From the NCBI GenBank assembly GCA_033032175.1, contig CM065306.1:23047001-23111000 (forward strand): 64,000 bases of DNA, given 5' to 3'. Below the pieces are notes generated by a model. That model saw nothing but the letters and a program-made list of their open reading frames with translations, was not told the origin of the DNA and ran no database searches. Positions 56,070 to 64,000 of this stretch are shown one piece after another. Source of the stretch: Saturnia japonica (taxonomy: Eukaryota; Arthropoda; Insecta; Lepidoptera; Saturniidae). The translations under genes and the position numbers were made by a program. Each line of letters opens with the position of its first letter. Position 1 is the first letter of the stretch.

Positions 56070-56215
56070 TATCTTTGCGTTATGTTTGAGGGACGTTCGT
56101 AAGAAGGAGGGAACAAACTGGCTGGGATACTGTATTTTAGCTTCAAAGTACAACAAAGAAATGACGTAAATAAATTTTTTATTCGTGCCAAGATAGAGGT
56201 CACCATAAAGCTGTA
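56070..56215 (-). repeat. Repeat family O copy 2, translation-conserved
   Basis: 'gcgttatgtttgagggacgt', 'tagcttcaaagtacaacaaag', 'agatagaggtcaccataaag'. Minus translation LYGDLYLGTNKKF, then SLLYFEA, parallels 6447-6600. Confidence 0.5.
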
Positions 56216-56624
56216 ACTTCGTAGCCAAGCGCATGTGTTTCTTGATTAGTTATCATGTTACAAACTTTTTTACTATTTTTCACAATATTGACAATTTTCC
56301 AAACTTTGGCCTATCACAAAACAAAATACAAAAACTATTTTTGTAAGAAAAATGTATTACGACTTTTGGTAATTGGATAGAGCGTGTACAGACAACTTAC
56401 ATAAATCGTTCCCCGCCCCATCTTCCTAAACGTCCGCAATTAAGTTAGTTCTCTTACGCCTACCTACTTTTAGATACAGGTGAAGTTTAATAGGCATTTA
56501 TTGACATACAACCTCGTATCTCTGGTAGAACAGCAAAAAATTGCAACTGTTTTGTTCAATACGGACAAAACTATATCACATCAACCGATTGTTGTTTTTT
56601 AAATATATTAATATTGTTTTAGGG
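56216..56624. other. Unassigned
   Basis: No gene or shared repeat. Confidence 0.35.
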
Positions 56625-56800
56625 TTAGCATAGAGGGAGTGGATCTCAAATGCAGCTGCTGGAACAGACCTGTAGGTGTTTGACGACAGCTTTTCATCTT
56701 AAGGGTAGTTGCTACCTAGGCACGCATTATTGAATGCCCTACCACAATAGTATTTTTTCCTTGACTGAAATTTCAAGCTCATTGCAGGGCTTAGACTGAA
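56625..56800 (-). repeat. SINE-like repeat, family H, diverged
   Basis: 'ggatctcaaatgcagctgctg', 'aggtgtttgacgacagctttt', 'caagctcattgcagggctta'. Confidence 0.5.
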
Positions 56801-57959
56801 GCGTTTGTCAATAAACGCTACAACTCAACTGCCATTACTTAACTGTTTTGGTACATAATTTTCAAAGACAATCTATGAAGAAATGAATGAACGTAGGCGC
56901 GGATCTCGTCCAATGAATGACCAGCCGAAGCGTTGCTATATTTGTTATGAACACACTGGCTATGCCAAACCTACGCCCCTTTGTAGCAATTAGCTATGAT
57001 AATCCTACGTTGTTAATGTTTAGTGTACCTATCTATCTCGGTTATTATTTTGTAGAATTATATTGGTGCGAGTAGTACCACCAATCACTTTTCATTATTA
57101 TCTCCAATCGCCTGCTATCTGTACTTCGGCAAGCGCTTCGAATGAGTGGCAAAGCTATCAATTACATTTTTTTTGTTTACTGTAACATAAATGCCGTTGT
57201 TACTTATGTCGTATTTTTTAAGCGCCTGAATAAAGTATTTAGGTATAATCGTAAGAAATAATCTTTACGATCGATACTAAGTCTTTGCAAATGGTGTAAA
57301 TTAAAACATATGATATATTTTGATATTGTGAGTGTGTTTGCGAAGAGTTAATTTTGCGGTCTTCCTTATTCTTCCCTCACATACCACATGGAGCGGCGGC
57401 TTTAAAATAAGTTGCCTGCCTACTAGTCTGGTGCGGCCTTCAATAAAATAGCTCAGTGATCAATGGACGAAAGACAACTATTACATCTAACTGAATATAT
57501 GGAAAGGAACATCATCCACTAACCTTGAACATCCGAAACTGCTTCCTCTCCCAATCCAGCCTGGAGCTTAGATACGTCAGCAATCCCAACACTGCACATA
57601 AACGTATTCCATCTCACTAAATGTTCTTCACCACGTTAAAATGCACACACGGAGTGGCGAGGTTGTTCAACCGCGAGACAATCGGTCAGCGTATTGCGAC
57701 GTAATATATTGTCGTAACATGAACTCGAGCGATCCGATCTCAATGGTGTTGGTAAGGGGTGGCGGCGGTTTCCTCTAACAGTGACGTTGTATGACGCTAC
57801 AGCGTCGCCAGTTAATTGGCATTAGGAAGGACACAGATCAGAAGATGTCGGTGTGTCCGATTTCATTCTGACCATATAATAAAAAAAATGAAAGAATTGA
57901 AATAATTGACTCAAACAGTCAGTGTTCAGCAAAAACAGATTATCAGTTATGTAGATAAA
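56801..57959. other. Unassigned, GC-richer block at 57360-57840
   Basis: 57360-57840 is less AT-rich than its flanks ('acacacggagtggcgaggttg', 'accgcgagacaatcggtcag', 'aaggggtggcggcggtttcc'). It gives short readable stretches on plus but no motif I can name. It may be a decayed retroelement or 5' UTR-like DNA. Confidence 0.3.
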
Positions 57960-58035
57960 CTAGCTGAGCCTTACGGTTTCACCTGTCTTCAATTTATTCG
58001 ACCAACTTTGCACCGCGTCGCCGCGCCGCCAACTT
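57960..58035 (-). mobile_element. Helitron-like 3' end fragment (C/K type)
   Basis: CTAGCTGAGCCTTACGGTTTC-acctg on plus, the reverse of the hairpin and CTAG|T end seen at 40317, then 'accgcgtcgccgcgccgcc'. The rest of the element is gone. Confidence 0.55.
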
Positions 58036-58074
58036 CTCCCATGTAGCCTTTCGTTGCCGTATTTTTGTATTGAC

Positions 58075-58329
58075 AGCAAGTAAAGGATATTTTAGGGTGG
58101 ATAATTCATTACGTGAATGATAGTGATGTCTGTGAATATTTCTTCTCGGCCCATCCACTAAAATTAAACGCCTGTAAAAATTACTTTTACAGATTTGAAA
58201 AAATCATCAAAAAATGTTATTGAATAAATCGAGTTTCTTGCCAGTTCTCCTCGACGACTGGATCGTTTTCCGAATCGTTGACGTTTTTAATGTCTTCTAA
58301 GGCTCTTAGTTGAATGAAGATACTTTTAA
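58075..58329 (+). mobile_element. CR1/L2-type LINE 3' end, family J
   Basis: 'gtaaaggatattttagggtgg', 'cgtgaatgatagtgatgtctg' is the decayed coding end (compare 47325-47375). Then 'gagtttcttgccagttctcc', 'cgacgactggatcgttttcc', 'cttagttgaatgaagatac'. Confidence 0.6.
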
Positions 58330-58540
58330 CTGACTTAAAAAAAAATGAGGAGGTTCACAACTCGAATGTAATTTTTATGGCTCTTCAGTCATAAATTCTT
58401 TATTTATGAATCAGTTTAGATGATTCTTTTTTTATTTAGAAACGAGATGCCTATTGAATCTTCGACTTCGAAAACCATAGAACTCCTCAAAATCATTATG
58501 TTGCTTTTCTTTTTTGGTCAAAAATTGTCTTGTTGATTTT
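58330..58540 (+). repeat. TIR-type repeat, family F
   Basis: 'ctgacttaaaaaaaaatgagg', 'gctcttcagtcataaattc', 'ttcgacttcgaaaaccatag', 'ggtcaaaaattgtcttgttg'. Adjacent to the LINE tail. Confidence 0.6.
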
Positions 58541-59492
58541 GGTAACACTGTAGCAGTGTGTCTTCTAACGCTCGTCTAGCTAGATGGGTTTGGTTGGTAT
58601 AAAAAAAGCATTTATAGCAGCCTATGTTTGGTTGCAACACCAGAAGCAATACACGTCGACCGTTTAAAAAAATGTTCACTTCCCTTTGAAAGAACCTCGT
58701 ATTGTAGTCAAACGGTAAGATCTCAGTAGGCTTCGCTGACCTGGCCGCAACCATTTAGGCCATAAATAGTTTAGAAATAAAACGTAGGGCTGTAGGTGTG
58801 GAGGCGTGTGTGTAGGTGTGTAAACGTGCAATAATATTGGATCGAATCTAAAAAAAATCATAAAGATACGCTCGTGTCGACAACCTCTCATACACCTTTT
58901 TTAATTTAATATATCTGCCCCCAACCCCCTTTTTCCGGTTATAAAGGTAAAGGCGTACGTGTCACAGTAATTTAATTTATATGGCGCGTTTCAGTGTGCC
59001 TCGCGTAATTTTTATTACATTTCACCTGTTCCTATGGTATTAAAGGGGTCTTCCTTTAATATATATATATATTTTTTTTTTTTCTAAGATTATAAACATG
59101 GTCCTAGATAAAAATCACAGACTAACGAATCACGTACTATGAATATAATTCACGGACTGCGAATTAGTTATGTGAACGGTTCAACGATCCAATCGAGTAT
59201 CTATCGCTTCTCGTGCGCTACGCCTTATATAACAATTCCACTTCATCAAAGCAGTAAGGTAGTTATGAATATACCCCACTTGATTATTTTCTGACGAGGG
59301 TAGCGATAAATATCTAATGACGTGTGTATTCAGTTGAAGAGGCTTGGAGACCGGCATGATGGCGACGGTCAGCGATGGATTACAGATCTCTCGGTGGTGA
59401 CCGTTGTTTTTCGAATTCACTGCGATGGTGATAAATTTCATAATGAAGTTGTACGTTAGAGAACTAATGCAACCAACAAAGCTCAAAAAATA
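58541..59492. other. Unassigned
   Basis: No gene. Contains a (TA)n tract at 59062-59072 and a short G-rich/GT patch at 58793-58830. 59330-59460 may be decayed RTE upstream of the recognisable part. Confidence 0.35.
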
Positions 59493-59690
59493 AGCATGCG
59501 TAAGTGGCAGTGGGTGGGTGACGTCTCTAGAAGAACTAACCGATGGAGTAGACGAGTTCTTGGGTGGAGACCACGTCTTGGCTAATATAGTGTAGGCCGT
59601 CCTCGAACCAGATGGAATTATGACTTGCGGAAAGCCGGAGAACGGATCAAATGGCAAACATTACGAGAGGCATATGTCCGGCGGTTGACA
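59493..59690 (+). pseudogene. RTE-like ORF2 C-terminal remnant
   Basis: Plus strand reads SMRKWQWVGDVSRRTNRWS, RRVLGWRPRLG, a TAA stop, SVGRPRTRWNYDLRKAGER, then REAYVRRLTS. It aligns motif by motif with the RTE fragment at 16161-16535 (KWQWAGHIVRRTDGRW, RPRTGERSVGRPPTRW, GEAYVQQW) but carries a stop and more changes, so it is an older copy. The 158-residue frame on the opposite strand (59181-59657) is its shadow. Confidence 0.75.
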
Positions 59691-60646
59691 TCATTGTCGT
59701 GTATATAAAAAAGTATGTTTAAATTTTTTATTTTATTTTGTATTTTGTTGTGGGTCGTTGCTAGTATAGTTATATAATAATAAACAATTTTGTTCAGCAA
59801 AGAGTACATTCTCTTTGAAATAATATTTTTGTGTTTGTGTTTTGTATGTGTGTATAATTATGTCAATTGGTAATGTTAATTTTCATCGTATTTATTTCGC
59901 CTACAACATTAGGCTACTAAAACATCTTTGATCACATTAAAAGAATGTATCGAAAATTAAATTTTGATAGCCAAAGTACTGTTGAAGACTGATTCACTAC
60001 ACCCCTATAAATCTGTTATGTCACATCTAGAAGAGCTGTATCGGACACTGGCTACTGGCCAAGTGTTATACTGTCTAGTATAATTTGAACCCTCGATTCT
60101 AAATATTTCGAAATATCTTTAATATCACATCACAGGTCAATCAGAGTTGGTCCATTGCACTTGAGAAATTGTCACAGAAATGACCTGTATTGTGATTTTA
60201 TTACTCAGTTCTTTTGAATATTAACTATATATATTAATAAATATATATGTATGTAATCACTCAGATAAGTCTTTGTCGTCCGCTTTTTAGGTTTTGTTGG
60301 TGATATTTGGTACACGTATGAATAACAGACAACGCAAAATAAAATTACATAATTTTTTCGACACGCTTCCATTCTATTCCGTTTCGTTTACTCAAAGACA
60401 ATAATAAGTTACTTCGCACAAGTTTTTTTTTCAGTAATAATAATTTTCGTCACATAATTTTAAGATTTCTAAAACTGTTATTGATATTTTTTGTTTATGA
60501 ATTGTTTTGCAAACTATTTTGCAGTTGGCTTCAGAAATAAATACATACATACATCAAATTCGATATCAGCAATCTATAGAAAAACGATCTATAACAAAAT
60601 TTGAAAGAAAAAGTACATGTATAGACATTTATTATAGATTTCTTAA
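59691..60646. other. Unassigned AT-rich stretch
   Basis: No gene or shared repeat. A CATA tandem stretch lies at 60541-60554. Confidence 0.4.
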
Positions 60647-61002
60647 TCATTATATTAATACGTGAGAAGAAAACTTCGGACTCCTTTTTAAGTGTATTGC
60701 GTGCATGGGTGTGTGAGATTTGGAATGGTTAAAGCTTATACGGAGAAGTAGTGCGGAAAGCTAAAATTTACCTATAATATCTGTTACTAATATATTAAAT
60801 AAAATAAATGAATACTGTGAATCCTAACACGAAAAATGCCGTTGAACTTAGACCCCCCAAAATATTGACATTGTCATCCAATGAAAAGTGTCAGCAAGTG
60901 ATATAATATTCACTATTTAGGTCCATACTGCAAATAACAAACAGAAAATATTCTATGACTAAAAAGAAGCTGGTCGAACTTTGATCATTGGGCGACCGCT
61001 AG
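60647..61002 (+). mobile_element. Helitron-like family A copy 8 (complete)
   Basis: Starts A|TCATTATATTAATACGTGAG and ends GGGCGACCGCTAG|T, 356 bp, all family blocks present. Confidence 0.78.
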
Positions 61003-63549
61003 TATATATAGGTAAGTAACATATTTAGTTATTTAATCTATCTATAATATAAATATAAATATAGCAAAAAATAAAGTGACGCTATGTCAAAGGATGGGGT
61101 TCTAATCTTAGAATAGATTGGGCAATCTGTTAACTAATACAATGTAATGTAATCAGAACCTCGTGGTGCAGTAAATAGCAAGCACTTATATTGATCAGAT
61201 GGTCTCAGGTTCCTCCCAACACAGAATGGATTTTTATTCGCATAATATTCAGTGTCGTGTATGGGTGTTAAATATCTAGGTATATATTGTGTTTACAAGT
61301 TTCGTTTCTCTATTAAAACTCCCCGCGGATAAAATAACCGATTAATTCATGGTTATTTAAACATTTTCATTAAAAAAATTGCCGTTGTCTACTAATGTGA
61401 AAGTGCTCAGAAAACAAATTGTTATAGCACGTAGTAGGTTGCATTCCGGACACTTGCTCCTGAATAAATTTTGCTATCAGTTGAAATAATGTACTTCTTC
61501 TAATTGTGAGCAATGGAATAGAGTTCAAGATATTAATCACGCATAGACTGGCAGTCTGGCCTCTTGGTCTCAATATGTGGAATCAGGGTGCCTTCGATAC
61601 TTCCATTTAGGCAATATATTGTCCAACACTTACAGTACTGACAACCTTTCGGTATACAACTTGATTGCTAGTTACTTCATTTAAATGTGTTAAATGCGTA
61701 AGTCAACCAGGCCGACGTAACTCAAAGGGTTAAAAGTCAGTAAACCAAGAAAAAAGATGAAAATGTTATGTGGTTTGATAGATAGACTTGAAGTCTATGT
61801 TATCAAACTCTTATCACTTCTCATTTAAAAATATACGAGATTGTAAGCAGCGGTTTTGGTTAAAATCCAATTTACCCATTTGAATGCGACAATTTACAAC
61901 AATAAAAATGTATATACATAATATATACGTATTTGTGAACAATAATGGTAATATCTCAAGACCGGCGTTTTCATGTCGCACAAAAGATTTAATATTGAAA
62001 AATACAGAGCAAAGAATTCCACGTTTCCGTTTTATTTAAATATAAAAAACGTATTTCAAAAGCGGGCGATATTCAGCATGAAAACAAACGGTTACGTTGA
62101 AACACAAAATGTATTATTTTCATCACAAAGGGGGTCTCCGTTTGATAGAATAGAGAAAAAACTTGTTTACATTAAGTACTGCATCTGAAGGGAACCCGGC
62201 GCAATCAAGTTGGGATAGGCTGCAAGTTAAGCGCTGTAGCGTTAGCAGGAATCGATTCAATTTGAAAGTACTTCATTTGAACGTTAGGAATAATACTTTC
62301 GTGATTGCATAGTTGTATTGATTATGCCAGCCTGCAAATCTCTAAGCGGCTGGATTATTTGGACACCGATTACGTGACAATATGGCGAGTGTATGATGGT
62401 CGTATTTCATTAAGACATAATCGTCGTGTCCTATTTGCAGACTTCTTTGATGATTTATATGTTCATTTACAGCTTGCTTACTAACTGCTGGAGATTGATA
62501 TTAGCTATTTCTATCGTTATGTTGCACCTTTATTGCATTTTCAGGTATATTATATTATTTGTTTCACAAATCTGGTTACAATCGTGCGTTTCTATTATGG
62601 TAATCCTTATATGGTAAACTTGCTTTTGAAAATTGTAACCTACTAGATGCGAAACTAACATGCGCTATATAGAAGTGGTATTTATATAAATTACACTTTA
62701 AAGTACAAAATATTTAAACAAAAATAATATAAATTAAGTTCGGATTACACTTTTTTTTAATTTGAGACTTAATTGAGGCTAAATAATTATAGAAAATATC
62801 GAACTCAGTCTGAATACTTGTATACCCAGCACATTCAGTAGATGAGCGAGTGTTGCCCAGTATCTATTCGACCAAGGAAATGTTCTGCGATTCTGCAAAT
62901 GAGTACTACTACTACGAGAAATGGAGATATACATATAACTCGTGTAATAAAAAAGGACTGTCAATGTGAGAATTTTATAACCTTAAGTAAGAATGACAAA
63001 TCTAAGATATTTCTCCTACATTGGAAAGCCTGTAATTTATAAAAATTTAAACGTGATTCATATGAATGTAGAAAATGAAATTACCCATCGTTATAATCTT
63101 TAGGTGACCCTAATAACAGAATGTGTATCCTATTTTAGTCCGTTTCTTGATTAAGAAATGTTCAACTTCTTTACCCAAACCTCTCAAACTTTAATCTTCC
63201 GCGTTGGTGACTTCGGTACACGCAGAATTACAGTAAAGTCACGTCAAACCCACGAGGTTTGCCTGTTGATAAGAAATTACCACATGTAAGGATGTATTAA
63301 ATGGAAATTAAAGGATGTATAAAAATTAAATTACACGCAGATGTCTTAAAACTTAAGTCGCTAGCGAACGGAGCCGACAGTTGATTGCGTTTGTTTTAGA
63401 ATTTTAAGACGAATCCGACAAGGGCATTCTTTACTCGGTAGTAAGGTTTGCTCATTACTAACATAAGCAATGTTCATTTCACTACAATATCATGTTGATG
63501 TTAAATTATGACGCAATCCAAAATGGTTACACGCTAAGCCTATAAAGTG
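61003..63549. other. Long stretch without recognised genes
   Basis: Mostly unique in this window. At 61150-61220 'cctcgtggtgcagtaaatag' is tRNA-like and equals the head seen inverted near 47630; a B box is not clear. Frames at 61370, 61973, 62426 and 62842 (60-71 residues) show no motif, start context or codon pattern that would support a gene. Confidence 0.4.
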
Positions 63550-63800
63550 ATTACAATAGTGGTGTGCCCCGCGGCTCCGCATGCGTTTGTCACACAGTAA
63601 TTATTTTCACACCGTAATTTTATTTTTGTCTCATATTATTGATAATTCCTATAGCCTATCAAGTTATGAAATCATGTATACATTCCGTTTACGAAATTTT
63701 GTCAAAAGCGGTTGAGAATAAATAAAACAAACAAAACTTTTAAATTTTTAACACTCTTTAAAGCCTGTCAATAAATTATGAAATGTCATCAAAACTGATT
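63550..63800 (-). mobile_element. Helitron-like family L copy 2
   Basis: 'gccccgcggctccgcatgcg', 'agtaattattttcacaccgt', 'ttcctatagcctatcaagtt' match 37340-37560. The terminal CTAG is mutated (ATAG at about 63556). Confidence 0.45.
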
Positions 63801-64000
63801 AAGAATGAATAATTTTTAATTTTTTAAGATAATCTCGTTTTTTATTATTCCTCAAAGTGTTATTGTATATTATCATAGACCATCATTCATGGTATAACTT
63901 ATACTTCACGTGAAAAAAAAAATAGAGAGAAAACTAAAGATTTGATAATTTAGGTGAGGTAATTAGCTACATTTAACATGAAATGACGAATTATTCTCTT

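Noticed and set aside
59181..59657. 158-residue minus-strand frame as a gene
   Set aside because: Its core is antisense to an RTE ORF2 remnant; the plus strand carries the recognisable motifs.
62426..62617. Hydrophobic 63-residue frame as a membrane protein
   Set aside because: AT-rich random DNA often encodes Leu/Ile/Phe stretches; no other support.
1..64000. CRISPR array, operon, phage or bacterial features
   Set aside because: No regularly spaced direct repeats with unique spacers, no ribosome-binding sites or dense coding; the sequence is eukaryotic.

Overview
The window looks like nuclear DNA of a moth or butterfly (Lepidoptera). It is AT-rich, almost without long reading frames, and packed with short interspersed repeats of kinds I associate with lepidopteran genomes: non-autonomous Helitron-like elements ending in CTAG|T, tRNA-like SINEs, short TIR elements, a cecropia-type mariner, and 5'-truncated non-LTR retrotransposons (Jockey-like, RTE-like, CR1/L2/Rex1-like). 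Nothing bacterial (operons, RBS, CRISPR) was seen. The order-level call is an inference from remembered repeat types; no search was run. Family letters A-R are local labels based on similarity between copies inside this window.

Layout. 1-6 kb: the only intact cellular gene, an intronless short-chain dehydrogenase/reductase of the carbonyl-reductase type (2806-3636, minus), whose catalytic Tyr appears to be His; then a possible non-coding first exon ending at a splice donor (about 5290-5485). 6-14 kb: Helitron-like elements and SINEs, including two ~700-bp copies (8036-8741 and 12409-13109) in opposite orientation. 14-16.6 kb: LINE remnants, one split by a 397-bp RTE fragment with a 13-bp target-site duplication. 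18.1-20.8 kb: a three-level nest in which a Jockey-like LINE sits in repeat B, which sits in Helitron-like family A with a perfect 12-bp duplication. 21-38 kb: scattered repeats and two long stretches in which I recognise little. 38.1-40.2 kb: a Rex1/CR1-like LINE inside another family A copy. 41-48 kb: repeats, a 279-bp MITE with 25-bp TIRs, a cluster of three hairpins, and a short TIR element split by a LINE tail. 50-54 kb: a LINE remnant, then a decayed mariner transposase split by a LINE of the same family as the one at 38 kb. 54-64 kb: sparse repeats, an RTE scrap and much unassigned sequence.

The genes do not form a pathway. Apart from the SDR gene, all recognisable coding sequence is dead transposon sequence. 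The most informative content is the insertion history: several independent element-in-element events, three of them supported by visible duplications, giving a relative order of activity (Helitron-like A and mariner older; LINE/RTE/B younger). I found no convincing new biological system.
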